This document shows, in pieces, positions 52,624-60,917 of a stretch of 64,000 nt of DNA. The notes under the pieces were generated by a model, which ran no database searches, was not told the DNA's origin, and saw only the letters and a program-made list of their open reading frames with translations. Every line of letters starts with the position of its first letter. Position 1 is the first letter of the stretch. Origin of the DNA: Burkholderiaceae bacterium (GTDB lineage Bacteria; Pseudomonadota; Gammaproteobacteria; Burkholderiales; Burkholderiaceae_D); assembly GCA_004298905.1 (NCBI GenBank), contig SCTK01000019.1, positions 118,521-182,520 of the forward strand, read 5' to 3'. The translations under genes were made by a program, and so were the position numbers.

Positions 52624-54051
52624 ATGCACAAACTGGAGGAAGGCGAAAGCGGATACCCGGCCATCTGGGCGGCGATGAGCGACTGCTGGGACAAGCTGTC
52701 GCGCGTGTCCAGCCTCTGGTGGGCGCGGCAGCAAGGATTGGAGATGGCCGCACTGGCGCGGCAGCAAAAACTTGCCAGCCTGGTACATCACGCCCGCTCG
52801 ACCTCGCCGCTGTATGCCGAGCTTTACCGCGATCTGCCCGATGACACACCACTCGTGTTAGCCGACCTGCCCGTCACGCACAAGCGGCAATTGATGGCCC
52901 GCTTTGACGATTGGGTGACCGATCCGGAAATCACCTGGCGCAGCATCAACGACTGGATCACCGATCCTGCGCACATCGGCGATCCCTATCTGGGTCGCTA
53001 CAGTGTCTGGAAAAGTTCCGGCAGCACCGGCGAGCCCGGCATCTTTGTTCAGGATGAAAATGCCCTGGCCAACTACGATGCGCTGCTGGCGCTGCAACTG
53101 AACAATCTGCAACTGGCCGCGCAATATGCGCGCGGTTATCAGACCGAGGGCGGGCGCGCCGCGTTGGTGGCGGCCACCGGCCACCACTTTGCCACCATCG
53201 CCTTCTGGCAGCGTTTTACCCGCCGCAATCCCTGGTTGAAAACGCAAGCGTTCTCAGTGATGACGCCACTACCGCAACTGGTCGCCGCGTTAAATGAATA
53301 TCAACCGGCGTTCCTGTCCGGTTATCCCACACTGCTGGCCGTGCTCGCGAGCGAACAGGCCGCCGGCCGTTTGCACTTGCATCCCAGTCTGTTGTGGTCC
53401 GGCGGTGAAACCTTGAGCGAATCGATGCGGCGCGCGATCGAAACCGCTTTCGATTGCCCCCTGCTCAACGAGTACGGCAGTTCGGAATGTCTGAGCATTG
53501 CCTTTGGTTGTCCGGCAGGCTGGCTGCATCTGAACCAGGAATCAGTGATCCTCGAACCGGTCGATGCCGACGGCACACCCACACCGCCTGGCGAATGTTC
53601 GGCATCCGTCCTGCTCACCAATCTGTCCAACCGCGTGCAACCCTTGCTGCGCTACGATCTGGGCGACCGCGTGTTGTTCAATCCCGAACCCTGCGCCTGC
53701 GGCAATCCCCTGCCCGCCCTGCGTGTCACCGGACGGCAAGACGACACCCTGTGGTTGCGCGCCAGTGATGAGACGCGCGTGCCGCTGCTGCCCATGGCAC
53801 TCACCACCGTGGTTGAGGAAGACGCCGGACTGACGCATTTTCAGATCGTGCAGGAAGCGCCCGATCGCCTCGCACTCCGCGTCGCAGAGTGCAACCCATC
53901 CATCACAGCCAACGCCTGCGCTGCGCTACAGCGCTATCTGGGCAGCCAATCCCTATCCAACGTGGCCGTGGTGACATCAGCGCACGCGCCGCAACTCGAC
54001 CCCAGCGGCAAACTGCGGCAGGTGATTTGCTGCATGACACAGGACAAATAA
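52624..54051 (+). CDS. PaaK/CapK-like adenylate-forming enzyme
   Basis: 475 residues. The ATP motif is YSVWKSSGSTGEPGIF (about 126-141), followed by LLWSGGETLSESMRR and LNEYGSSECLSIAFGC (Tyr/Gly/Ser of motif A5) and LLRYDLGDRV. Such enzymes activate carboxylic acids (phenylacetyl-CoA ligase-like or CapK). A cysteine pair CACGNP follows, typical of this subgroup. It diverges from phaC with a 150-bp gap. ATG at 52624 has GGAG upstream; TATACT at 52593-52598 is a candidate -10 box. The acid substrate is unknown. Confidence 0.85.
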   Translation: MHKLEEGESGYPAIWAAMSDCWDKLSRVSSLWWARQQGLEMAALARQQKLASLVHHARSTSPLYAELYRDLPDDTPLVLADLPVTHKRQLMARFDDWVTDPEITWRSINDWITDPAHIGDPYLGRYSVWKSSGSTGEPGIFVQDENALANYDALLALQLNNLQLAAQYARGYQTEGGRAALVAATGHHFATIAFWQRFTRRNPWLKTQAFSVMTPLPQLVAALNEYQPAFLSGYPTLLAVLASEQAAGRLHLHPSLLWSGGETLSESMRRAIETAFDCPLLNEYGSSECLSIAFGCPAGWLHLNQESVILEPVDADGTPTPPGECSASVLLTNLSNRVQPLLRYDLGDRVLFNPEPCACGNPLPALRVTGRQDDTLWLRASDETRVPLLPMALTTVVEEDAGLTHFQIVQEAPDRLALRVAECNPSITANACAALQRYLGSQSLSNVAVVTSAHAPQLDPSGKLRQVICCMTQDK

Positions 54052-54074
54052 AAAATGGGCCGCTGAAATAGGGC

Positions 54075-54124
54075 TTGACAAAAGTGCCGCATCGGCTAAT
54101 ACTAAACCATATGGTTAAGTATTA
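54075..54124 (+). promoter_or_regulatory. Promoter and palindromic operator of the ArsR/SRPBCC genes
   Basis: TTGACA (54075-54080) is a perfect -35 box with AATACT 17 bp downstream as -10. A 28-bp palindrome at 54097-54124, arms TAATACT/AGTATTA around AACCATATGGTT, is perfect except for one base pair and covers the -10 box. A dimeric repressor sitting there would block the polymerase; ArsR autoregulation is the simple reading. Confidence 0.82.
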
Positions 54125-54132
54125 TTGCCCAC

Positions 54133-54585
54133 ATGGCTAAGCTCATGCTCAAGGAAAAACCCGCGCCGCTCGATGCAGTGTTCTCCGCGCTGGCCGACCC
54201 GACACGCCGTGCAATTCTCGCGGCACTGGCGGGCGGCAGCCGGCCGGTGAGCGAGCTGGCCGCGCCATTCGAGATGTCGCTGCCCGGTTTCATGAAGCAC
54301 CTCGCCATTCTCGAAGAGGCGGGCTTGCTGCAGCGGGAAAAAGAGGGCCGGGTGGTGAGTTGCACGCTCAGCGCCGGGCCGATGAAGCACGCCGCCGACT
54401 GGCTGGGGCGCTACGAGCAATTCTGGGCCGAGCGGCTGGATTCGCTGGCCCGTTATCTGTACCACCAACAGGAGCTGACACCATGGAAAACGCCGTCAAG
54501 GAACGCCCGTCCCTCTCACTCACCCGCAACTACGACGTCCCGCCCGAAAAAGTCTGGCAAGCGTGGACCGACGCGCAAGCGGTAA
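54133..54585 (+). CDS. ArsR-family transcriptional regulator
   Basis: 150 residues. The winged helix is clear in the first ~100: FSALADPTRRAILAALAGGS, RPVSELAAPFEMSLPGFMKH and LAILEEAGLLQREKEGRVVS. The usual metal-binding cysteines are absent, as in ArsR members paired with SRPBCC (AHSA1) proteins. Homologues normally end near residue 115. Here the frame runs on for 103 nt into the next gene, giving a basic Ser/Arg/Pro tail that is probably shadow coding or a frameshift. It very likely binds the adjacent palindrome. Confidence 0.88.
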   Translation: MAKLMLKEKPAPLDAVFSALADPTRRAILAALAGGSRPVSELAAPFEMSLPGFMKHLAILEEAGLLQREKEGRVVSCTLSAGPMKHAADWLGRYEQFWAERLDSLARYLYHQQELTPWKTPSRNARPSHSPATTTSRPKKSGKRGPTRKR

Positions 54586-54953
54586 AAAGCTGGTTCGCGC
54601 CGAACGAGGCATTCTCGGTCCCCGAGGCCGAGCTCGACGTGCGCGTCGGCGGCCGCTACCGCATCGTCATGCAAAAGCCCGTTGGCGCGCCGACGGGCGA
54701 TCAATGCGGTGGCGGTCGCAACGAAGTGAGCGGCGTCTACAAGGAAGTGATTCCCAACCGCAAGCTCGTTTTCACCTGGGCCTGGAGCGGCACGCCTGAG
54801 CGTGAATCGCTGGTCACACTGACATTGCGCGCCATCGGCAGCGGCACCGAGCTCACGCTGAAGCACGAACAGTTCGCCGATGAGGAAACGCGCGGCATGC
54901 ACAACGAAGGCTGGACCGGCTGCCTGGATCACCTCGGACGGTTCCTCGCCTGA
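54483..54953 (+). CDS. SRPBCC (AHSA1-like) domain protein
   Basis: 156 residues. START/Bet v1-like pattern: LTRNYDVPPEKVWQAWTDAQ, VKSWFAPNEAFSVPEAELDV, DVRVGGRYRIVMQKP, GVYKEVIPNRKLVFTWAWSG and NEGWTGCLDHLGRFL. Members bind hydrophobic ligands in a deep cavity. Pairing with an upstream ArsR regulator is a widespread arrangement and suggests a stress or small-molecule response. The ATG at 54483 lies inside the ArsR frame, 8 nt after CAGGAG. Confidence 0.88.
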   Translation: MENAVKERPSLSLTRNYDVPPEKVWQAWTDAQAVKSWFAPNEAFSVPEAELDVRVGGRYRIVMQKPVGAPTGDQCGGGRNEVSGVYKEVIPNRKLVFTWAWSGTPERESLVTLTLRAIGSGTELTLKHEQFADEETRGMHNEGWTGCLDHLGRFLA

Positions 54954-54987
54954 TCACGTCGCCTGGTGCACGGAGTCTTAGTTTGTA

Positions 54988-55006
54988 GCGTGCGCAGTGC
55001 GCACGC
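54988..55006. terminator. GC-rich hairpin between convergent SRPBCC and UspA genes
   Basis: GCGTGCGC-AGT-GCGCACGC is a perfect 8-bp stem with TTG and CAA extensions. Mild T-richness follows on both strands. A bidirectional terminator is likely. Confidence 0.55.
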
Positions 55007-55101
55007 AACATTTCTTCAGCGAATACGCTATTCGTGACACTTGTACAGTTCGGTATCCTCGTGCGACTAGGCGGGTGAGCAGTAGATTTATGTCGCCATG
55101 T

Positions 55102-55941
55102 TTAATGAGAGAACAACACGGGGATCGTCATGTTGCGCGACAGGGTGCGCGTCACGCCACCGAGTGCCAGCTCGCGCATACGCCAGTGGCCATAGCTACC
55201 CATCACGATCAGATCGACATCCAATTCTGCGGCGCGCGACAAAAGCCGATCGCCCGTACTTCCCGGTCCGCCGTGTAACTGCGCCACTTCCGCCCTTACG
55301 CCATGGCGGGCCAGATACAAGCCGAGATCGGAGCCGTAGATCCGGTCCTCCACGGCACGCGACTCGTCGTCCACCGTAGTAATGGTGACATTGCTGGCCC
55401 GTTGCAATAGCGGCAAGGCATCGGTCACCGCGCGCGTCGATTCGCGGCTGCCATTCCAGGCCACCATGATCTGCTGCCCAACGGTTTCGAACGTACCCGC
55501 ATAGGGCACCACCAGCACCGGCCGCGCCACATGCAAGGACAAGGTCGCCGGGTAATCGCGCGTAAGCCGCGGATAATCATGGTTATGTGGATCGGGCTGG
55601 CCCAGCACCAGCAAGTCGGCGTAACGCGCATGCGCGGTCAGCTGCTGCTCAACCATGCCCGTCACCGCGCGCCACTCGTATTTGCTCCAGCCCGCATTGG
55701 GCACCGCACGCTCGAACAGTTGCCCCGCCAGTGCCGCCTGCCGCTCACCCTCATCGAGCAAAGCTTGTGTGGCGGCCATGTCCATCCCTTCAAGCGCAAG
55801 CATTTGCGTGATCGGATATTGATCGACATGCAGGCCAATCAGATGCGCATCAAACGCGCGCGTCAACTGCAATGCCACACCCAGCCGCGCGTTGCTGCGG
55901 GCCTCGTGATCCAGCTGAACCAGTATCGTCTTGAAAGCCAT
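55102..55941 (-). CDS. Universal stress protein (UspA family)
   Basis: 279 residues, the length of a tandem UspA protein. The C-terminal domain keeps the nucleotide motif LDVDLIVMGSYGHWRMRELA and LGGVTRTLSRNMTIPVLFSH, matching G-2x-G-9x-G(S/T). The N-terminal half (FKTILVQLDHEARSNARLGV) is more divergent and lacks the glycine motif, so probably only one domain binds ATP. Cytoplasmic and stress related. Single gene preceded by GAGGTGG. Confidence 0.9.
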   Translation of the reverse strand: MAFKTILVQLDHEARSNARLGVALQLTRAFDAHLIGLHVDQYPITQMLALEGMDMAATQALLDEGERQAALAGQLFERAVPNAGWSKYEWRAVTGMVEQQLTAHARYADLLVLGQPDPHNHDYPRLTRDYPATLSLHVARPVLVVPYAGTFETVGQQIMVAWNGSRESTRAVTDALPLLQRASNVTITTVDDESRAVEDRIYGSDLGLYLARHGVRAEVAQLHGGPGSTGDRLLSRAAELDVDLIVMGSYGHWRMRELALGGVTRTLSRNMTIPVLFSH

Positions 55942-56044
55942 GATGCCACCTCCACCGCTTCAATCAGGATGGTTTCAGCTTAGTGCACAGCAGGGTGAAA
56001 TGCTTGATTTGAATCAAGCGTGAAGCAAGGAAGGGGAAAGAAAA

Positions 56045-56121
56045 TGGGGCGATGGACGGGGATCGAACCCGCGACAACCGGAATCACAATCCGGTACTCT
56101 ACCAACTGAGCTACCACCGCC
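56045..56121 (-). tRNA. tRNA-His (GTG)
   Basis: Cloverleaf on the minus strand: acceptor GCGGTGG/CCATCGC, D-arm AGCTCAGTTGGTAGAGT, anticodon loop TTGTGAT inside CCGGA/TCCGG, T-arm GCGGGTTCGATCCCCGT. The extra G at -1 opposite C73, the identity element of tRNA-His, is encoded, and so is CCA. A T-run follows. Confidence 0.95.
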
Positions 56122-56129
56122 ACTGGGGG

Positions 56130-56223
56130 AAATTAAATGGGGTCAGACTCCATTTAATTGAGGAACCGTTCGCTGATTGCTAAACAATCAAGCAATTAAA
56201 TGGAGTCTGACCCCATTTAATTT
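56130..56223. repeat. REPIN-like palindrome between two tRNA genes
   Basis: Two identical inverted 31-bp arms (56130-56160 and 56193-56223) with a 32-bp loop. Each arm contains AAATGGGGTCAGACTCCATT, itself nearly palindromic. The motif resembles REP sequences moved by RAYT (Y1-type) transposases, but no such gene is in the window. Confidence 0.85.
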
Positions 56224-56239
56224 TTGGCTGATTCAAACC

Positions 56240-56316
56240 TGGCCTGCCCGGCAGGAGTCGAACCTGCGACCCTCGGCTTAGAAGGCCGATGCTCTATCCA
56301 ACTGAGCTACGGGCAG
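56240..56316 (-). tRNA. tRNA-Arg (TCT)
   Basis: Cloverleaf on the minus strand: acceptor CTGCCCG/CGGGCAG, D-arm GCTCAGTTGGATAGAGC, anticodon loop CTTCTAA with TCT inside TCGGC/GCCGA, T-arm CGCAGGTTCGACTCCTGC, G73 and encoded CCA. It lies upstream of tRNA-His in the same direction and probably shares its promoter. Confidence 0.95.
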
Positions 56317-56345
56317 ATTCGAACCGCTTCCCGAGCGAGTGCGCG

Positions 56346-56375
56346 ATTATAAAGAAATCGCCCGTCTTTTGCCAA
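56346..56375 (-). promoter_or_regulatory. Promoter of the tRNA-Arg/tRNA-His unit
   Basis: On the minus strand TTGGCA-N18-TATAAT, about 30 bp before tRNA-Arg, followed by a GC-rich start region (CGCGCACTCGC) typical of stable-RNA promoters. Confidence 0.7.
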
Positions 56376-56392
56376 TGACGCGCCCGTGACGT

Positions 56393-57205
56393 TCAGATAC
56401 GCCGCAGATAACCGTCCGGTGCCACGGTGATGAGCAGTTTGTCTTGGATACTACGGTCGATGGCAAAGCCGAGCGGTGCGCCGTCGGTGGCTTTGCGGCC
56501 TTCGCTTTGCAGGCGTTTGAGATATTCATGCACCGCCGTTTTTGGATTGTCGCCCTTACCCCAGGGGCGGTCGGGATAGAGCCCGTCGGGCAAGTCTTCG
56601 ATCATGGTGTCGAACACGCAGCAATAACTGCCCTGACTGGTCAGCGGCGCATAGGCTTCCAGCTCGGCGAGCACATGCTCGTGGGTATGATTGGAATCGA
56701 GACAGACCAGCACTTTCGAATAACCCTTGGCCATTTCATGCACCTGCGCCACGATCTCGGGCGCTACCGATGAGCCTTGAATCAGGTCGATGCGATGCGC
56801 CAGTGGATGCGCTTCAATCGCCGCCCTGTTGTGCGGACGAATGTCGATATCGAGGCCGACCACGCGACGGCGGCAGGCGCGCGGGTCGAGTGTGCTGCCT
56901 GTCTCCACTGCTTCGCAATAATCGATCAACGCCAGCATCGACGCGCTCAGAATCAGCGAGCCACCATGCGCGATGCCGGTTTCCACAATCAGATCGGGCT
57001 TGATCTGCCAGATCAATTCCTGCATCGCCACCATGTCCTGCGGATACTGAATGATCGGACGCGACAACCAGCTGAAGTTATAGGAATACTTCGGCACCGT
57101 GCTGGCGCGCATGAATTCGCGTGCTACGTGGTCGAGTTCGGTGCCGGGATAATCGGCCGCACGCGCTTTGCATTCATCGCTGAATTGCTGAATCGGATCG
57201 TTCAT
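56393..57205 (-). CDS. CmcI-family (cephalosporin hydroxylase-like) methyltransferase
   Basis: 270 residues. A Rossmann-like SAM fold is visible: LIVETGIAHGGSLILSASML (glycine loop, about 92-111), VVGLDIDIRPHNRAAIEAHP and VLVCLDSNHTHEHVLAELEA. CmcI was named from cephamycin synthesis, but in sugar operons these proteins are O-methyltransferases for glycans. It is the last of six overlapping genes (4-bp ATGA overlap) and probably decorates the sugar or the finished polysaccharide. Residue-level substrate cues are not readable. Confidence 0.85.
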   Translation of the reverse strand: MNDPIQQFSDECKARAADYPGTELDHVAREFMRASTVPKYSYNFSWLSRPIIQYPQDMVAMQELIWQIKPDLIVETGIAHGGSLILSASMLALIDYCEAVETGSTLDPRACRRRVVGLDIDIRPHNRAAIEAHPLAHRIDLIQGSSVAPEIVAQVHEMAKGYSKVLVCLDSNHTHEHVLAELEAYAPLTSQGSYCCVFDTMIEDLPDGLYPDRPWGKGDNPKTAVHEYLKRLQSEGRKATDGAPLGFAIDRSIQDKLLITVAPDGYLRRI

Positions 57206-58044
57206 TGTTCGCTTTCGAGAATTGAAGATAATTTTTGACGGTCACCCCAGAATTCCATCGGTTCGTAATCCGGATAAGGGTAATGACCCAGGTTCAAATG
57301 CATCTGCGCGCCGCGCTTTTGCAAATGCTGTTCTACCAATGCGCGCACAGAAATCGGTTGGCCACTGCAAACATTGACCACCCCATTGCAGTCGGGATGC
57401 TCCAACAGCGACACCAGGTGCCGCGCCACCAGTTCAACGGGCAGGTAATCGCGCAACTGCGCACCGCCAGACATGTTGAAACTCGTTTCACCCGCATCGA
57501 TGGCACGATCGAGTTGCGCCAGCAGGCTGCCCGGATTCTGCCCCGGCCCGTACATATAGAACAGCCGCGCCCATTGCAGGGTGAAGGGATGCTGCACTTG
57601 CAGCGCCTGCAAAAACTTGCGCAGGCAATCCTTCGCCAAGGCATAGGGATTGGCCGGTTGTGTGAGCAGGGTTTCGCTCAGGCAACCGCTTTGCATGCCG
57701 TACTCAAAACACGTACCGGTCACCAGTATCTGCCGCACGCCCGCAGCCAGCTGTGCTTTCAGAAAACGATAATCGGCAAACAGGTTCTGCTCGAAGTGAA
57801 ACAGCGCCTTGTAGTTCGGCAAGCCGCTCCAGGCCAGATGCAGCAGTGCATCGTGTGCGCCCAGATCGGGCAATGTCGGCGCATGCAGATCGGCCGCAAT
57901 AAAACGCACTTGCTCAAACCATGAGAAACGCTGCGCTCGTTCCACATTGCGCGCTAGTGCCGTCACTTGATGCCCGGCAGCCAGCAGTTGCGGCACGCAA
58001 TGCTGGCCGACAAAGCCGGTCGCGCCGGTCACGAGCACCTTCAC
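57202..58044 (-). CDS. NAD-dependent epimerase/dehydratase (sugar nucleotide reductase-like)
   Basis: 280 residues, extended SDR. The nucleotide motif is VTGATGFVGQHCVPQLL at the start; the catalytic Tyr and Lys are in NPYALAKDCLRKFLQ (about 131-145). Short C-terminus with YPDYEPMEFWGDRQKLSSIL. In this context, after a 4,6-dehydratase, a 3,5-epimerase and a C-methyltransferase, it most likely reduces the 4-keto group to give the final CDP-deoxysugar. It overlaps both neighbours by 4 bp. Confidence 0.85.
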   Translation of the reverse strand: MKVLVTGATGFVGQHCVPQLLAAGHQVTALARNVERAQRFSWFEQVRFIAADLHAPTLPDLGAHDALLHLAWSGLPNYKALFHFEQNLFADYRFLKAQLAAGVRQILVTGTCFEYGMQSGCLSETLLTQPANPYALAKDCLRKFLQALQVQHPFTLQWARLFYMYGPGQNPGSLLAQLDRAIDAGETSFNMSGGAQLRDYLPVELVARHLVSLLEHPDCNGVVNVCSGQPISVRALVEQHLQKRGAQMHLNLGHYPYPDYEPMEFWGDRQKLSSILESEQ

Positions 58045-59267
58045 GTGACTTCCCTCACTTCAGGAACAGCAACAAAAAATCTGCCGCCCCAGCTACGCAC
58101 TTGCGCTTGTTGCGCCAGCACTTCGGGCGCAATGTTCCAAGGCAGGATCAACACCACATCGGGTTGCCGTTCCTGCAACACGGTGGGCGGCAGGATCGGA
58201 ATCCGTGCACCGGGCAAAAACTTGTTTTGCTTGGACGGCGCGGCATCACACACATAGGGCAACAGATCGCGCTTGACGCCCGCATAGTTGAGCAAGGTAT
58301 TGCCCTTGGCGGCAGCGCCATAGGCGGCAACCTTTTTGCCCAGCCGCTTTTGCTCGATCAGGAAAGTGAGCAAGCCATTCTTGACCTGCTCGGCCCGCGC
58401 CTGAAAATCCAGATAGGGCGCACATGTGCACAGACCGTATTCTTCTTCACGCGCCAGCAGTGCCGTCACGGCAGCGCTTGTGGCACGCGTGCCACCCGCG
58501 TGACAGCCATAGACACGCAGGCTGCCGCCATGTGTAGTCAATTCCTCGACATCCCACACACGCAAACCGGCACGCGCAAAAATGTGGCGCACCGTGTGCA
58601 GCGAAAAATAAGAAAAATGTTCGTGATACACGGTGTCGAATTGACACTGTTCGATCAGTCGCAGCAGATGCGGAAATTCCAGCGTGATGCTGCCGTCCGA
58701 TTTCAGCAGCGCCGCCATGCCGGCCGTGAAGTCGTTGACATCCGGTACATGCGCATAAACGTTGTTGCCGATGATGAGATCGGCCTGTTTGCCTTGCGCG
58801 GCGAGTTGCTGCGCCAGCGCAGTGCCAAAAAATTCGCGCAGCACCGGAATTCCAAGCTGTTCCGCCGCCGCTGCCGTGCTCGCCGTCGGTTCAATGCCGA
58901 GACAGGGAATGCCAGCGGCAACAAAATTTTTCAGCAGATAGCCATCGTTGGACGCCAGCTCAACCACCTGGCTGTGCGCGCCCAGCTCCAGCCGTTGCGT
59001 AATCATTTTCGCGTAGCGTGCGGCGTGATCCAGCCAGCTACTGGAGGTGGAAGAAAAATAGGCGTAATCGGCGCTGAACAATTCATCGGCGCGCGCATAA
59101 TCCTCGGTCTGCACCAGCCAGCAGGTTTCGCACACCAGCAGGCGCAGCGGATACCACAGCTCCGGCGCGTGCAACTGTGTCGCATCGAGATAGGCATTCG
59201 AGGGCGGCGCCGTACCCAGATCGAGAAAAGGCAACGTCAGTTCCGCAGCACAGTGACGGCACTTCAC
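58041..59267 (-). CDS. Sugar C-methyltransferase (TylC3/EvaC-like, SAM-dependent)
   Basis: 408 residues. An N-terminal zinc site has two CxxC pairs, MKCRHCAAELTL and LVCETCWLVQ. A SAM domain follows with VVELASNDGYLLKNFVAAGI and the catalytic-type IGNNVYAHVPDVNDFTAGMA. The C-terminal third (KKVAAYGAAAKGNTLLNYAG) is the Methyltransf_14 domain. This architecture belongs to NDP-4-keto-deoxysugar 3-C-methyltransferases. It should put a methyl branch on the CDP-4-keto-6-deoxysugar made by the upstream genes. Confidence 0.9.
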   Translation of the reverse strand: MKCRHCAAELTLPFLDLGTAPPSNAYLDATQLHAPELWYPLRLLVCETCWLVQTEDYARADELFSADYAYFSSTSSSWLDHAARYAKMITQRLELGAHSQVVELASNDGYLLKNFVAAGIPCLGIEPTASTAAAAEQLGIPVLREFFGTALAQQLAAQGKQADLIIGNNVYAHVPDVNDFTAGMAALLKSDGSITLEFPHLLRLIEQCQFDTVYHEHFSYFSLHTVRHIFARAGLRVWDVEELTTHGGSLRVYGCHAGGTRATSAAVTALLAREEEYGLCTCAPYLDFQARAEQVKNGLLTFLIEQKRLGKKVAAYGAAAKGNTLLNYAGVKRDLLPYVCDAAPSKQNKFLPGARIPILPPTVLQERQPDVVLILPWNIAPEVLAQQAQVRSWGGRFFVAVPEVREVT

Positions 59268-59836
59268 AGTCGCACTCCAGTAAAAGGCGGATCGATGAAA
59301 TTCAGAAAGGTGTGAGCCGCATCGCGTGGCGACAACCCCACCACCGGCAACGGCCAGCCTATGCCCAGCCGATCATCCAGCGGATGCAAGCCACGCTCGG
59401 CCTCCGGCGCGTGCGCTGCCGAATGACAGTAGAGCAGCTCCACATCATCGGTCAAGGTTTGAAAACCGTGCGCAAACCCGGTGGGAATCAATAGTGCACA
59501 ACGATTGGCCGCCGACAGATGCGCGGCATGCCAGTGCAAATAGGTCGGCGAGCCTTGGCGTAAATCGAGTGCCACATCAAACACTTCGCCGCGCAGGCAA
59601 CTGACCAGCTTCATCTCCGCGTGCGGTGGTTCCTGAAAATGCAGGCCGCGCACCGTGCCGCGCGCCGCCGTGTAAGTGTGATTGATTTGTGCAATCGGTG
59701 TGGTCCAGCCCGCCGCTTCCAGTTCCTGCGCGCAGAACAGCCGCGTCAGAAAACCGCGTGCATCGCCCAATAGTTGACGTTGCACCAGTTTCAGGCCTGA
59801 CAGCGGCGTGTCGGAAACCGCAAAACGTTCGGTCAT
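59264..59836 (-). CDS. RmlC-like sugar 3,5-epimerase (or 3-epimerase)
   Basis: 190 residues, single cupin. The catalytic His lies in ARGTVRGLHFQEPPHAEMKL and the Tyr/Phe loop in LLIPTGFAHGFQTLTDD. Family members act on dTDP- or CDP-4-keto-6-deoxyhexoses. Its place after the CDP-glucose dehydratase gene argues for a CDP-linked substrate. ATG at 59836 lies 1 bp from the rfbG stop. Whether it inverts C3, C5 or both cannot be told from sequence. Confidence 0.88.
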   Translation of the reverse strand: MTERFAVSDTPLSGLKLVQRQLLGDARGFLTRLFCAQELEAAGWTTPIAQINHTYTAARGTVRGLHFQEPPHAEMKLVSCLRGEVFDVALDLRQGSPTYLHWHAAHLSAANRCALLIPTGFAHGFQTLTDDVELLYCHSAAHAPEAERGLHPLDDRLGIGWPLPVVGLSPRDAAHTFLNFIDPPFTGVRL

Positions 59837-59837
59837 G

Positions 59838-60917
59838 TCAGGCCTCGTAGTCGGCAATCTCTTCCTCGCAGAGGGTGCGCGCCGCTTCGCCTTCGGCCAG
59901 ACGGCGATACCAGCGCAAAGTGCGCTGCACCGTTTCATTCAGATCCCAACGCGGCACGACGCCCAGCCGCAAACGCGCCTTGGCATTTTCTACCGCCAGG
60001 TTGCCGGCTTCGTGCGGACCCATGCTGGCATTGCCCCATTCGACTTCGCCGCTGCCAAAACTGGCGCGAGCGAGCTTGATGACATTGCGCACCGAAACCG
60101 CCGCGTCGGGCGGCGGGCCGAAATTCCAAGCCTCGGCATATTCCGGACTGTGCCACAAACGCTGCGCCAGGACGAGATAGCCGGACAGGGGCTCCAGCAC
60201 ATGCTGCCAGGGGCGTGTGGCCGCGGGCCGCCGTATGGTCAACGTCGCACCACTTTGCCAGGCGCGCACGGCATCGGGGATCAAGCGATCGTCGGCCCAA
60301 TCGCCGCCACCGATCACATTGCCGGCGCGTGCGGTCGCCACCGCCACACCTTGCGCAGCGAGGAACGATGAACGATAACTGGCGGTCACCAGTTCGGCGG
60401 CTGCCTTGCTGCTGCTGTAGGGATCGTGGCCGCCCAGCGCATCGTCTTCACGATAGGGATAGGCCCACTCGCGATTCTGATACACCTTGTCGGTGGTCAC
60501 CATCACTGCCGCTTTCACGCAATTGATATTGCGCAGCGCGTTGAGCAGATGCACCGTGCCCATCACATTGGTCGAGAAGGTTTCCAGCGGTTGCTGATAA
60601 CTGGCGCGCACCAGCGGTTGCGCCGCGAGGTGAAACACAAGCTCCGGCTGAAAATCGCCGACCAGATCGGCCACCATGCCGGCATCGCGAATATCGCATT
60701 CATGGTGAATGATGCCCAGCGCCACATTGGCCTGGGTGAACAAGGCGGGCGTCGCATCCGGGGGCAATGCAATGCCACACACTTGCGCGCCCATTTTTTT
60801 CAGCCACAAGGTCAGCCAACTGCCCTTGAAGCCGGTATGCCCCGTGACCAGCACGCGCTTGCCGTGCCAGAATTCATGCGCGGGCAATGCCGCGAGCGGA
60901 TGGTGATGTGTGTTCAT
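59838..60917 (-). CDS. rfbG: CDP-glucose 4,6-dehydratase
   Basis: 359 residues, extended SDR. NAD motif [18 protein letters not shown] near the start; catalytic Tyr/Lys in [39 protein letters not shown] binds the nucleotide sugar. It converts CDP-D-glucose to CDP-4-keto-6-deoxy-D-glucose. It overlaps rfbF by 4 bp and feeds the epimerase, methyltransferase and reductase downstream. Confidence 0.94.
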   Translation of the reverse strand: MNTHHHPLAALPAHEFWHGKRVLVTGHTGFKGSWLTLWLKKMGAQVCGIALPPDATPALFTQANVALGIIHHECDIRDAGMVADLVGDFQPELVFHLAAQPLVRASYQQPLETFSTNVMGTVHLLNALRNINCVKAAVMVTTDKVYQNREWAYPYREDDALGGHDPYSSSKAAAELVTASYRSSFLAAQGVAVATARAGNVIGGGDWADDRLIPDAVRAWQSGATLTIRRPAATRPWQHVLEPLSGYLVLAQRLWHSPEYAEAWNFGPPPDAAVSVRNVIKLARASFGSGEVEWGNASMGPHEAGNLAVENAKARLRLGVVPRWDLNETVQRTLRWYRRLAEGEAARTLCEEEIADYEA

